DNA from: Sphingomonas sanxanigenens
GTDB lineage: Bacteria > Pseudomonadota > Alphaproteobacteria > Sphingomonadales > Sphingomonadaceae
Length of the DNA: 64,000 bases
Reading direction: 5' to 3'
Assembly (NCBI GenBank): GCA_003240855.1
Contig: QFNN01000001.1
Location: 83,070 to 147,069 of the forward strand
Made by a program: the position numbers and the translations under genes. Shown here one piece after another: positions 8,437-16,984 of the stretch. Each line of letters begins with the position of its first letter. Position 1 is the first letter of the stretch. The notes under the pieces were generated by a model. It was not told the DNA's origin. It was given only the letters and a program-made list of their open reading frames with translations, and searched no databases.

Positions 8437-9299
8437 CCGAGTGCGCGGCCGGCTATGGCGTCGAGCTTGGCGAGCAGGGCCGGATCGCGCTTTTCAGGCG
8501 CGGTCACCAGCGCGAAATCGAGGCAGGTGTCGATCGGCGAGGCTTCGCGCTCGGCAGGCAGGAGCTTCGCCAGTTCGACGACGAGCGCACGCGCCTTTTC
8601 GGCATTGTCGTGCATGACCTTGAGGACGGTCTCGACATCGACATGCGCCTCGCCTTCGCGCCAGCAATCATAATCGGTCAGCATGCCGACGAGCGCGTAA
8701 GGCAGCTCGGCCTCACGCGCGAGGCGGGCCTCGGGCATCGCCGTCATGCCGATCACGTCGCAATTCCACTGGCGATAGAGATGGCTTTCGGCGCGGGTCG
8801 AGAATTGCGGGCCTTCGATCGCGACATAAGTGGCGCCGACATGCATCTCCGCCTCCGCCTTTCGCCCCGCCTCCGCCGCGAAGTGCGACAGGCGCGGGCA
8901 GACGGGATCGGCGAGCGAGACATGCGCGACAAGGCCACTGCCGAAGAAGCTCGGCTCGCGCGCATAGGTGCGATCGACGAACTGGTCGACTACCGCGAAG
9001 CCGCCCGGCGCGAGATGTTCGCGCAGCGACCCGACTGCCGAAAGCGCCAGCAGATCAGTGCAGCCGGCGCGCTTCAGCACATCGATATTGGCGCGGAAAT
9101 TGAGCTCGCTCGGCGAGATGACATGGCCCCGGCCGTGACGCGGCAGGAACACGAAGCGCACGCCCGAAATGCTGCCGGTCAGCAACTGGTCCGACGGCCG
9201 TCCCCATGGGCTGTCGATCGTGATCCATTCGGCATCCTCGAGCGAATCGATCGCATAGAGCCCCGAACCGCCAAGCACGCCGATCGTCCAACCGCCCAT
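8433..9299 (-). CDS. mtnP: S-methyl-5'-thioadenosine phosphorylase
   Basis: A 288-aa member of the PNP/MTAP phosphorylase family, splitting methylthioadenosine with phosphate to adenine and methylthioribose-1-phosphate in methionine salvage. Visible signatures: GVLGGSGLYAID at the N-terminus, phosphate-site PRHGRGH, the LLALSAVGSL loop, the YVAIEGPQFSTRAES motif, and VIGMTAMPEARLARE, where the GMTAMPEA substrate loop favours methylthioadenosine over inosine or guanosine. Start has a GGAGG site 4 bp upstream. It overlaps maiA by 4 bp. Confidence 0.92.
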   Translation of the reverse strand: MGGWTIGVLGGSGLYAIDSLEDAEWITIDSPWGRPSDQLLTGSISGVRFVFLPRHGRGHVISPSELNFRANIDVLKRAGCTDLLALSAVGSLREHLAPGGFAVVDQFVDRTYAREPSFFGSGLVAHVSLADPVCPRLSHFAAEAGRKAEAEMHVGATYVAIEGPQFSTRAESHLYRQWNCDVIGMTAMPEARLAREAELPYALVGMLTDYDCWREGEAHVDVETVLKVMHDNAEKARALVVELAKLLPAEREASPIDTCLDFALVTAPEKRDPALLAKLDAIAGRALG

Positions 9300-9342
9300 A
9301 AAACCTCCGCTCGTTCAGCCGATCCGCACCCCAAGCCCCTGC

Positions 9343-10785
9343 TCAGGATGCGCGGCTGCGCCCGATCCCGTAGAGGAAATAGACGACCAGTCCCAGCGCG
9401 TTCCAGACGATGAAGCTGTGCTGCGTTATCGCCTGCAGGCTGGTGAAGAGATAGAGGCAGCCAAGGATCGCCACCGGGGCGACGAGCCAGACGGCGGGAG
9501 TGCGGAAGCCACGCTTCTGATCGGGCGCGCGGCGGCGCATGACGAGCGTGCAGAGCGCCACTGCGATGAACGCGCAGAGCGTGCCGGCATTGGCGAGCGA
9601 GGCGATCAGATCGAGCGGCATGATGCCGGCGATGAAGGCGACAAAGATCGCGGTCATCGCAGTGATGCGGACCGGAGTGCCGCGCCGCGAGATGCGCGCC
9701 AGCGCGGGCGGCAGGAAACCGTCGCGCGACATGACGAGAAAGATGCGGCTCTGCCCGTAGAAGAAGGCGAGGATGACGGTGGGCAGCGCGATCGCCGCCG
9801 ACGCCGCCACGAGGGTCGCGACCTTTTCCTGCCCGATCGAGCGGAGGATGAGCGCCAGCGGTTCCGCACTCTTGCCGAACGCAGCGAAGTGGAGCGCGCC
9901 AACCGCCGCCGCCGCGACGATCATGTAGATGGCGGTGCAGGCGACCATCGATCCGACGATGCCGATCGCCAGATCGCGTTCCGGATTCTTGGCCTCCTCT
10001 GCTGCGGTCGAGATCGCATCGAAGCCGTAGAAGGCGAAGAAGATGATCGCCGCCGCCCCCATCACGCCGAACTTGACCCCGCCCTCGCCGAGCTGGGCGC
10101 CATAGCCATATGGCGCGAAGGGGTGGAGATTGTCGGGGTTGAAATGGGGGAGCGCGACCGCGACGAAAACGGCGAGCGTCGCGATCTTGAGCAGGACGAG
10201 GATCGAATTGACCGTCGCGCTTTCGCGCGTGCCGAGCATGAGCAGCCCGGCGACCGCGAAGATGATGAAGATGGCGGGCAGGTTGATGCCCGCGGCCGTG
10301 AGCTGAAACGTGCCGTCGAACAGGTTGCCGGCCACGCCTGGCCCGTGTGTCAGCCAGTCGGGCAAGGCGATGTCGAGCCCCTTGAGGAAGCCGACGGCAT
10401 AGCCCGACCAGCCGACAGCCACGGTCGATACGACGAGCGAATATTCGAGGATCAGGCTCCAGCCGACGACCCAGGCGAAAATCTCGCCCAACACCGCATA
10501 GCTGTAGGTATAGGCGCTGCCGGCGATGGGGATCATCGTCGCCATCTCGGCATAGCAAAGCGCGGCGCACGCGCAGATCGCGCCCGCGACGACGAAGGAG
10601 ATGAGCACGGCCGGGCCGGCGCGCTCCGCCCCCACGCCGATCAGTGTGAGGATGCCGGTGCCGACGATCGCGCCGACGCCGAGTGCGACGAGATGCGGCC
10701 AGGAGAAGGTGCGCGCCAGCCGGGGATGATCGGGATGATCCGCCTCGTTCAGCACCATCGACTTGCGGCGCAGCAGCCGGCTCAT
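9343..10785 (-). CDS. APC-family amino acid permease
   Basis: A 480-aa inner-membrane transporter with about 12 helices. The first helix carries the APC sequence GVGAIVGTGILTLIGVGA, and helix 3 begins ALCYAEMATMIPIAGSAYTY, both hallmarks of cationic amino-acid transporter-like (YfnA-type) permeases. FYGFDAISTAAEEAKNPERDLAIGI is the conserved helix 6 to loop segment. The start has AAGGGGGAAG 6 bp upstream. It lies upstream of mtnP on the same strand with a 43-bp gap, so co-transcription is possible. Substrate cannot be read from sequence. Confidence 0.88.
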   Translation of the reverse strand: MSRLLRRKSMVLNEADHPDHPRLARTFSWPHLVALGVGAIVGTGILTLIGVGAERAGPAVLISFVVAGAICACAALCYAEMATMIPIAGSAYTYSYAVLGEIFAWVVGWSLILEYSLVVSTVAVGWSGYAVGFLKGLDIALPDWLTHGPGVAGNLFDGTFQLTAAGINLPAIFIIFAVAGLLMLGTRESATVNSILVLLKIATLAVFVAVALPHFNPDNLHPFAPYGYGAQLGEGGVKFGVMGAAAIIFFAFYGFDAISTAAEEAKNPERDLAIGIVGSMVACTAIYMIVAAAAVGALHFAAFGKSAEPLALILRSIGQEKVATLVAASAAIALPTVILAFFYGQSRIFLVMSRDGFLPPALARISRRGTPVRITAMTAIFVAFIAGIMPLDLIASLANAGTLCAFIAVALCTLVMRRRAPDQKRGFRTPAVWLVAPVAILGCLYLFTSLQAITQHSFIVWNALGLVVYFLYGIGRSRAS

Positions 10786-10853
10786 ACGCTTCCCCCTTCA
10801 ACCCCTATTTTCCCATTCATTCCCCGCTTTCGCGCGAAAAGGAAAGGGCGGCC

Positions 10854-11744
10854 TCAATAGGCCGGGTCCTGGAGCCAGCGCGGGAAGGACGGCAGGTCGG
10901 CCGAAACGCGGTCGGGATAGGCGGCGGCGCGCTTTTCAAGGAAGGACGCCACGCCTTCGCGCGCATCGGCGCTGGCACCGCGCGTCCACATCACGCGGCT
11001 GTCGAGGCGATGCGCCTCGATCGGGTGGCTCGCCCCCTGCATCCGCCACATCATCTGGCGGGTGAGCGCGATCGAGACAGGCGCCGATTCGGCGGTGAGC
11101 GTTTTTGCGAAGGCAAGCGCCGCCGGAAGCAGGTCATCGGGCGCATGGACCGAGCGGACGAGGCGGCCGGCAAGCGCCTCCTCCGCCCCGAAAACGCGGC
11201 CCGAATAGCACCAGTCGAGCGCCTGCTGGATGCCGACGAGGCGCGGCAGGAACCAGCTTGACGCCGCTTCGGGAACGATGCCGCGTCTCGCGAAAACGAA
11301 ACCGAAGCGCGCATCGCTGCTCGCCATGCGAAAATCCATCGGCAGCGTCATGGTGACGCCGATGCCGACAGCCGCGCCGTTGATCGCGCCGATCACGGGC
11401 TTGAGCGCGTTGAAGATGCGCAGCGACAATCGCCCGCCGCTATCGCGCACGCCGGGATGGTCATAGTCGACCGATCCATCGGGGCGGATCGGCGAATCGG
11501 CGACCTTGCCAGCATAATCGAAGGTGGCGCCCCCGGCGGCCAGATCAGCGCCGGCGCAGAAGGCGCGCCCTTCACCCGTCACGATCACCGCGCGCACCGC
11601 ATCGTCGACATCGAAGGCGTCGAACGCGGCAATCATCTCGTCGCACATTTCGCCCGTGAAGGCGTTGAGCCGGTCGGGGCGATTAAGCGTCAGAATGGCG
11701 ACGCCATCCTCGACGGCGACCCTGATCGTGCGCATTTCGGCCAT
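10854..11744 (-). CDS. Enoyl-CoA hydratase/isomerase (crotonase) family protein
   Basis: About 296 aa of crotonase fold. Oxyanion-hole motifs are AFCAGADLAAGG and the NGAAVGIGVTMTLPMDFRMAS stretch; a glutamate in FARRGIVPEAASSWFLPRLVG fits one catalytic acid position. The C-terminal helical region (EGVASFLEKRAAAYP) is typical. The ATG at 11744 has a GAGGA site and is preferred over the ATG four codons upstream. An insertion around residues 75-100 (residues FDYAGKV to HPGVRDSGG) is longer than in classical FadB-type hydratases. The acyl substrate cannot be assigned. Confidence 0.85.
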   Translation of the reverse strand: MAEMRTIRVAVEDGVAILTLNRPDRLNAFTGEMCDEMIAAFDAFDVDDAVRAVIVTGEGRAFCAGADLAAGGATFDYAGKVADSPIRPDGSVDYDHPGVRDSGGRLSLRIFNALKPVIGAINGAAVGIGVTMTLPMDFRMASSDARFGFVFARRGIVPEAASSWFLPRLVGIQQALDWCYSGRVFGAEEALAGRLVRSVHAPDDLLPAALAFAKTLTAESAPVSIALTRQMMWRMQGASHPIEAHRLDSRVMWTRGASADAREGVASFLEKRAAAYPDRVSADLPSFPRWLQDPAY

Positions 11745-11846
11745 GGGAATCCTCATCTTTTATCGTCTGTTCGCGCCATGGTGCATTGCGTCGACCGAGG
11801 ATGCAAACACCCGCCGGAAGCGCCGGACGAGGCGAGGCAAAGATTT

Positions 11847-11876
11847 TCTATCTCGCTTTTCAAGCGACTCGATAGA
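11847..11876. promoter_or_regulatory. Imperfect inverted repeat upstream of a TBDR gene
   Basis: TCTATC-TCGCTT at 11847-11858 is mirrored by AAGCGA-CTCGATAGA at 11862-11876 with a 3-base bulge. It sits 30 bp before the start of the TBDR gene at 11906, where an operator or leader hairpin would be expected. The function is not known. Confidence 0.3.
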
Positions 11877-11905
11877 CAATCTGGGACGCAAACAAGGGGA
11901 AAAAC

Positions 11906-14356
11906 ATGCGTCCAATCTCTCGGCTTCTGCTGTCCAGCTCGCTCGCCCTCATTCCGGCGGCGGGCCACGCCGCCGATCAGGCCGAAACCGCGCCTGTCGC
12001 GGAGTCTGTGGACAGCGCGGGGAGCGGCGAGATCCTCGTCACGGCTCGCCGCCGGGCAGAAAATGTGCAGGACGTGCCCGTCGCCATATCGGTGGTGAGC
12101 GCGGCAACGCTGGAGGCCCAGGGCGCCTATAACCTCAACAGACTGACTCAGTTGCAGCCGACGCTGCAATTTTATTCGACCAACCCGCGCAACACCTTCA
12201 TCAATATCCGCGGCATCGGCGCGCCCTTCGGCCTGACCAACGACGGTTTCGAGCAGGGCGTCGGCATCTATGTCGATCAGGTCTATTACAACCGCATCGC
12301 ATCGGCGACGCTCGACTTCGTCGATGTCGATCGGATCGAGGTGCTGCGCGGGCCGCAGGGCACGCTCTATGGCAAGAACACCACCGCCGGCGCGATCAAC
12401 ATCACCACGCGCGCGCCGAGCTTCGACTTCGAGGGCCGTGCCGAAGTCTCGATCGGCAATTATGGCTTCAAGCAGGGTAAGGCCTCGGTCTCCGGCCCGC
12501 TGACCGACAAGCTCGCGGCGCGGATCAGCGTTTCGGCCACTGACCGTCGCGGCACCATCTACGATGTCGCGACAAACCAGCATGTGAACTCGCAGGACAA
12601 TATCGGCGTGCGCGGATCGCTGCTGTGGAAGCCGACCGAGGATTTCCGCGTCACGCTGTCCGCCGACTACAATCTGCAGAACCCCGTCTGCTGCGCGCAG
12701 ATCTATGCCCGGGTGGGGACGACGCAACGCGCGGCGAACCGCCAATATGCGGCGCTGATCGCGCGCTTCCCCGGCTATCATGTGCCGAGCACCGATCCGT
12801 TCGACCGGCTGACCGATCTCGACGCGCCGCTGGCCGCGCGCAACGAGCTGGGCGGCGCGTCGATCCGCGCCGAATGGGATGTGGGGCCGGGCACGCTGAC
12901 CTCGGTCACGGCGTGGCGCTACTGGAACTGGAATCCGTCCAACGACCGCGATTTCACCGGGCTGCCCATCTACACCAAGGTCAACAACCCGACCAAGCAG
13001 GACCAATATACGCAGGAGCTGCGCTACGCCTTCGAGGGCAAAAGCGTGAACTTCGTCGTCGGCGCCTTTGGATTCCACCAGAAGATCCACACGACGGGCA
13101 TCCAGGAAACGGGCACGGCGGCGAGCGCCTGGCTGCTCAACCCGTCGAGCGCGCTGTCGAACAATCCGGCGGTGCTCAACAATCTCGTCGCCAACAACGA
13201 CATCCGGCTGAACAACACCAGCGCCGCGATCTTCGGCAAGCTCAACTGGAAAGTCACCGACCGCTTCACCGTCTCGCCCGGCATCCGCGTCAATTACGAC
13301 AAGAAATCGGGCTATTATAACTCGGTCGTCACCGGCACAGCATCCGACGGGACGCGCCAGATCGTGAGCAGCAGCCCGACCAGCCCCTATTATAACGACC
13401 CCTGGACCACCGCGCAGCGCGGCGTGCAGGCCTCGCAATTCTTCCAGGTGCCCTACAGCGCCTGGAACGTCTCCTATGACATCAACCTCGCTTATGAGGT
13501 GACGCGCGACATCAATGTCTATGCGACCTACGCCCGTTCATTCAAAACCGGCGGCGTCAACCTGAACGGCGTGCCCAGCCAGGCCAACGGCCAGCCCCAG
13601 CTCGACGTGGCCGTCATCAAGCCCGAGCGCGTCAACAATTTCGAGGTCGGCTTCAAATCGCAATTCTGGGACCGGCGCGCGACGCTCAACATCGCCGGCT
13701 TCTGGACCGAGATCCGCAATTTCCAGGCCAGCGTCATCAGCAACGTCAGCGGCAGCAACGTGCTGCGCGGCTACCTCGCCAATGCCGACAAGGTCCGGGT
13801 GCGGGGCGTCGAGGCCGATTTCTCGATCCGCCCGAGCGAACGCTTCACCGCCTACGCCAGCGGCGCCTTCACCGACCATGAGTTCGTCAAGTTCACCAAC
13901 GCCCCCTGCCCGCCTGAACTGGCCGGCGGCGGCGCCGGCGCACCGCCGGGGCCGCCCGCGACGCCCGGCGCGAACAGCCCGGCCAATTGCGACATTTCCG
14001 GCCAGTGGCTGCCGGGCATCTCGAAATGGGCCTTCTCGTGGGGCGGCGAATATAATCTGCCCGCGACGATCCTTGGCCGCGAAGGCCAGGTCTATGCCGG
14101 CTATGACGCCAGCTTCCGCTCCAAATTCTCGTCCAACGCCTCGCGCTCGATCTACACTGACATCGACGGCTATTCGCTCCACAATTTCCGCGCCGGTTTC
14201 CGGACCGACAAGTTCGATATCTTCGCCTGGGTGCGCAACGCCTTCGACGAGCATTATTTCGAATCGCTGGCGGTCACGCCTGGCAATACCGGCCTGATCT
14301 CCGCCCAGATGCCCGATCCGCGCACCTGGGGCGGGACGATCAAGTTCACGTTCTGA
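11906..14356 (+). CDS. TonB-dependent receptor
   Basis: An 816-aa outer-membrane receptor of the class abundant in sphingomonads. Signal peptide ends at AGHA-ADQA; GEILVTARRRAENVQDVPVAIS is the standard start of the plug; VDVDRIEVLRGPQGTLYGKN and AGAINITTRAP are classical plug motifs; the barrel ends in IKFTF. Residues about 672-696 form a Gly/Ala/Pro-rich extracellular insertion. Ribosome site AAGGGGAAAA precedes the ATG. It stands alone, divergent from the crotonase gene, so its ligand is unknown. Bases 14357-14643 downstream contain a half repeat (14364-14380) and no gene. Confidence 0.88.
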   Translation: MRPISRLLLSSSLALIPAAGHAADQAETAPVAESVDSAGSGEILVTARRRAENVQDVPVAISVVSAATLEAQGAYNLNRLTQLQPTLQFYSTNPRNTFINIRGIGAPFGLTNDGFEQGVGIYVDQVYYNRIASATLDFVDVDRIEVLRGPQGTLYGKNTTAGAINITTRAPSFDFEGRAEVSIGNYGFKQGKASVSGPLTDKLAARISVSATDRRGTIYDVATNQHVNSQDNIGVRGSLLWKPTEDFRVTLSADYNLQNPVCCAQIYARVGTTQRAANRQYAALIARFPGYHVPSTDPFDRLTDLDAPLAARNELGGASIRAEWDVGPGTLTSVTAWRYWNWNPSNDRDFTGLPIYTKVNNPTKQDQYTQELRYAFEGKSVNFVVGAFGFHQKIHTTGIQETGTAASAWLLNPSSALSNNPAVLNNLVANNDIRLNNTSAAIFGKLNWKVTDRFTVSPGIRVNYDKKSGYYNSVVTGTASDGTRQIVSSSPTSPYYNDPWTTAQRGVQASQFFQVPYSAWNVSYDINLAYEVTRDINVYATYARSFKTGGVNLNGVPSQANGQPQLDVAVIKPERVNNFEVGFKSQFWDRRATLNIAGFWTEIRNFQASVISNVSGSNVLRGYLANADKVRVRGVEADFSIRPSERFTAYASGAFTDHEFVKFTNAPCPPELAGGGAGAPPGPPATPGANSPANCDISGQWLPGISKWAFSWGGEYNLPATILGREGQVYAGYDASFRSKFSSNASRSIYTDIDGYSLHNFRAGFRTDKFDIFAWVRNAFDEHYFESLAVTPGNTGLISAQMPDPRTWGGTIKFTF

Positions 14357-14363
14357 AAGCCTT

Positions 14364-14380
14364 CGTCATTGCGAGCGCAG
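14364..14380. repeat. Half copy of the TTGCGAGCGCAG palindromic repeat
   Basis: Bases CGTCATTGCGAGCGCAG match the left arm of the dispersed palindrome found complete at 18468, 22022, 24464 and 54818. The right arm is absent. It lies between convergent genes, as do three of the complete copies. Confidence 0.6.
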
Positions 14381-14643
14381 GCAGCGTGACGATGGTCGCT
14401 GTAGGGAATGGCGGAAAAGCGCCAATTCCGCCTTCGGAAGTTGACAAAGTTGAGAAGCTGGAGGGGTTTTCTCAAGTTGCGAGCTTCGGCGATGTCAAAG
14501 AGCGGGGCGGCTTGCGCCGGCGGTCAGGATAGCATCGCCAGTTAGCTGTAGGACAGCATTGAGCCGCTTTTGACCCCGCTTCCGCAGCCGTTCGTCGCGA
14601 GCGAAGAAATTGGGTCAGCCGTCCAAGCCTGCGCCCTCTGCGC

Positions 14644-15240
14644 TTATCGCGCCGCCTTCTTGAGGGCGAGACGGACGAGCGCGTCCAAGGTGGCGGCGGG
14701 GCCGAGTTCGTTTTCGGCGGCGGCCACGGCCGCGGCGGCCTCCCCAGGTTTGAAGCCGAGATTGGCGAGCGCGGAGACGGCGTCGGCGGCGAAGCCGCCG
14801 GCGGGCGACGGCTGGGCGCCGGGGACAGCGAGCGCCGCCGCGCCGACCTTGTCGCGCAGTTCGGTGACGATGCGCAGCGCAAGCTTTGGCCCCACGCCAT
14901 TGGCGCGCGCGACCATCGCCTTGTCGCCGGCCGAGACCGCGCGGATCAGTTCATCGGGCGCGAGCACCGACAATATGGCGAGCGCCACGCGGCCGCCGAC
15001 GCCCTGCACGCCGGTGAGCAGACGGAACCAGTCGCGTTCGCCCGCCGAGCCGAAGGCGAAGAGCGTCATCGCATCCTCGCGGACCTGAAGCTCGGTCAGG
15101 AGCATCACCCGCTCGCCGACCCCGCCGATCGCCTGCAGCGTGCGCGTGGAGGCCTGCACCAGATAGCCGACCCCGCCGACGTCGATCACCGCATGATCCG
15201 CGCCGATCTCGGCAATCACTCCCGTCAATCGCGCGATCAT
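14644..15240 (-). CDS. ruvA: Holliday junction branch migration protein RuvA
   Basis: A 198-aa DNA-junction-binding subunit of the RuvAB branch-migration motor. The N-terminal OB-fold domain is [28 protein letters not shown]; domain II carries helix-hairpin-helix segments [18 protein letters not shown] and [19 protein letters not shown]; after a flexible linker, domain III ([17 protein letters not shown]) is the RuvB-contacting module. Start overlaps the ruvC stop by 4 bp. ruvB does not follow; a convergent TBDR gene is found instead. Confidence 0.95.
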   Translation of the reverse strand: MIARLTGVIAEIGADHAVIDVGGVGYLVQASTRTLQAIGGVGERVMLLTELQVREDAMTLFAFGSAGERDWFRLLTGVQGVGGRVALAILSVLAPDELIRAVSAGDKAMVARANGVGPKLALRIVTELRDKVGAAALAVPGAQPSPAGGFAADAVSALANLGFKPGEAAAAVAAAENELGPAATLDALVRLALKKAAR

Positions 15241-15728
15241 CTTGCCCCCAGCGCCCTGCTGCTGGCCAGATGATGCGCATGGGTGATCGCGACGGCAAGC
15301 GCGTCGCCCGCATCGGGGCCGTCGATCTTCGCGCCGGGCAGCAACCGCGCGACCATCGCATGAACCTGATCCTTGGATGCCCCGCCGACGCCGACCAGCG
15401 CCTTCTTGACCAGCCGCGCGGCATATTCGCCGACCGCGACCCCGGCGCGCGCGGCGGCGAGCAGCACGACGCCGCGCGCCTGGCCGAGCTTGAGCGTCGA
15501 CTGGGGATTGTCGTTGACGAACACTTCCTCGACCGCCGCCGCATCGGGGCGGTGCGCCGCGATGATTTCGGCCAGCGCCGAATCGAGGACGAGCAGGCGA
15601 TCGGCGAGCGCCGCCTTGCTGTCCGTCCTCACCCGGCCGTTGGCGACATGCGACAGGCGATTGCCCTCGGCCCGGATCACCCCCCAGCCGGTCGTGCCCA
15701 GCCCGGGATCGAGGCCAAGGATGATCAG
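15237..15728 (-). CDS. ruvC: Crossover junction endodeoxyribonuclease RuvC, apparently starting at CTG
   Basis: Holliday-junction resolvase of about 163 aa if read from CTG at 15728, the normal family length. The reading begins (M)[15 protein letters not shown], which contains the first catalytic aspartate (residue 7); [12 protein letters not shown] carries the conserved acidic pair and [15 protein letters not shown] the C-terminal catalytic aspartates. In this frame there is no ATG, GTG or TTG at or closely upstream of the expected start. The first standard codon is a GTG (V of GWGVIR) that would delete residue Asp7. The CTG overlaps the yebC stop as CTGA, exactly where ATGA coupling would be expected. 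Order yebC-ruvC-ruvA. Confidence 0.88.
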   Translation of the reverse strand: MIILGLDPGLGTTGWGVIRAEGNRLSHVANGRVRTDSKAALADRLLVLDSALAEIIAAHRPDAAAVEEVFVNDNPQSTLKLGQARGVVLLAAARAGVAVGEYAARLVKKALVGVGGASKDQVHAMVARLLPGAKIDGPDAGDALAVAITHAHHLASSRALGAR

Positions 15729-16468
15729 CCCAGCTTCTCCATCACTTCGTCGGGCACTTCGTAATTGCCCCAGACGGTCTGGACGTCGTCGTCATCGTCG
15801 AGCGCGTCGATGAGCTTGAGGAGCTGGCCGGCCTCCGCCTCGCCCACCGTCACCACCGTCTGCGGACGCCAGGCGAGCTTCGCGCCTTCGGCCTCGCCCA
15901 GCACGGCTTCCAGCGCCTTGGCGACTTCGTGGAGGCTTTCGGTCGCCGTCCAGATCTCATGCCCGTCCTCGGACGAGGCGACATCTTCGGCGCCCGCCTC
16001 GAGCGCGGCTTCAAACACCTTGTCGGCGTCGCCCGCCGTCGCCGGATAGTTGATCAGCCCCATCCGGTCGAACCCGTGGCTGACCGAACCGCTGGCGCCG
16101 AGGTTGCCGCCATTTTTCGACACCGCCGTGCGCACATTGGTGGCGGTGCGGTTGCGATTGTCCGTCAGCGTCTCGATGATGAGCGATACGCCGCCGGGGC
16201 CGAAGCCTTCGTAGCGGACCTCTTCGTAATTCTCGCCGTCCGACCCGTCGGCCTTCTTGATCGCGCGCTGGATATTGTCGTTGGGCATCGACTGCGCGCG
16301 CGCGGCGATGATCGCCGAGCGCAGACGCGCATTCATATCCGGATCGGGGAGACCCGATTTGGCCGCCACGGTGATTTCGCGGCTGAGCTTGGAGAAGAGC
16401 GCCGAGCGCTTCTTATCCTGAGCACCCTTGCGGTGCATGATGTTCTTGAACTTGGAATGGCCTGCCAT
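15725..16468 (-). CDS. yebC: YebC/PmpR family DNA-binding regulatory protein
   Basis: A 247-aa member of the TACO1/YebC family, now linked to relief of ribosome stalling and earlier described as transcriptional regulators. The highly conserved N-terminus [21 protein letters not shown] is followed by [50 protein letters not shown] and the WAP-type middle domain; the C-terminal [17 protein letters not shown] is diagnostic. It begins the yebC-ruvC-ruvA operon and its stop overlaps the ruvC start. Confidence 0.94.
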   Translation of the reverse strand: MAGHSKFKNIMHRKGAQDKKRSALFSKLSREITVAAKSGLPDPDMNARLRSAIIAARAQSMPNDNIQRAIKKADGSDGENYEEVRYEGFGPGGVSLIIETLTDNRNRTATNVRTAVSKNGGNLGASGSVSHGFDRMGLINYPATAGDADKVFEAALEAGAEDVASSEDGHEIWTATESLHEVAKALEAVLGEAEGAKLAWRPQTVVTVGEAEAGQLLKLIDALDDDDDVQTVWGNYEVPDEVMEKLG

Positions 16469-16561
16469 GGCGGCTCTTCACACCTGATTTTGAGGAACGT
16501 GGCGCGTCTCTAAGCGAGAGACGCGCCTGCGCGCAACGATCAGGTGGCGATCAGATGTCGA

Positions 16562-16801
16562 TCAGACCAGCCCGAGCGCGTTGCGATAGGTTTCGAGCAG
16601 CGCGTCGGCCTCTTCGCGGACATGCTTTTCGAGGCGACGGAGGCGGACGATCTGGCGCATCGTCTTGGCGTCATAGCCCTGACTCTTGGCCTCGGCATAG
16701 ACGTCGCGAATGTCGTCGGCGATGCCTTTCTTTTCTTCCTCGAGCCGTTCGATACGCTCGATGAACAGGCGAAGCTGGTCCGCCGCGATAAGGTCGCTCA
16801 T
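16562..16801 (-). CDS. gapR: GapR-like nucleoid-associated protein (DUF2312)
   Basis: A 79-aa all-helical protein, full length for DUF2312. The sequence [27 protein letters not shown] then [25 protein letters not shown] matches the GapR family, which in Caulobacter encircles overtwisted DNA ahead of replication and transcription forks. Ribosome site AGGAGC lies 6 bp before the ATG. It is upstream of yebC on the same strand with a 93-bp gap, and divergent from pyk. Confidence 0.88.
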   Translation of the reverse strand: MSDLIAADQLRLFIERIERLEEEKKGIADDIRDVYAEAKSQGYDAKTMRQIVRLRRLEKHVREEADALLETYRNALGLV

Positions 16802-16984
16802 GTCTTGCTCCTGATGAAATCCGAACCGGGGCGTCTAGGGCAGCGCATTTGATTCGCCAACAGGAGGCGGCCGGTTTGTGAGGCCGGGTTGCGCCGCCCG
16901 CCGGTCGACGCCCGTCAGACCAAAGGGCGGTTGATCTGTCAGCCCAAGTCGCTAAGCCCGCCTGCAAGCAACGGCGAGACCCCG

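Noticed and set aside
11753..13438. 561-codon minus-strand frame overlapping the TBDR at 11906
   Set aside because: Repetitive basic composition, no motif, and a signal-peptide receptor on the plus strand.
15237..15680. RuvC read from the GTG start, 147 aa
   Set aside because: This form lacks the first catalytic aspartate and the conserved N-terminus, which is encoded upstream in the same frame.
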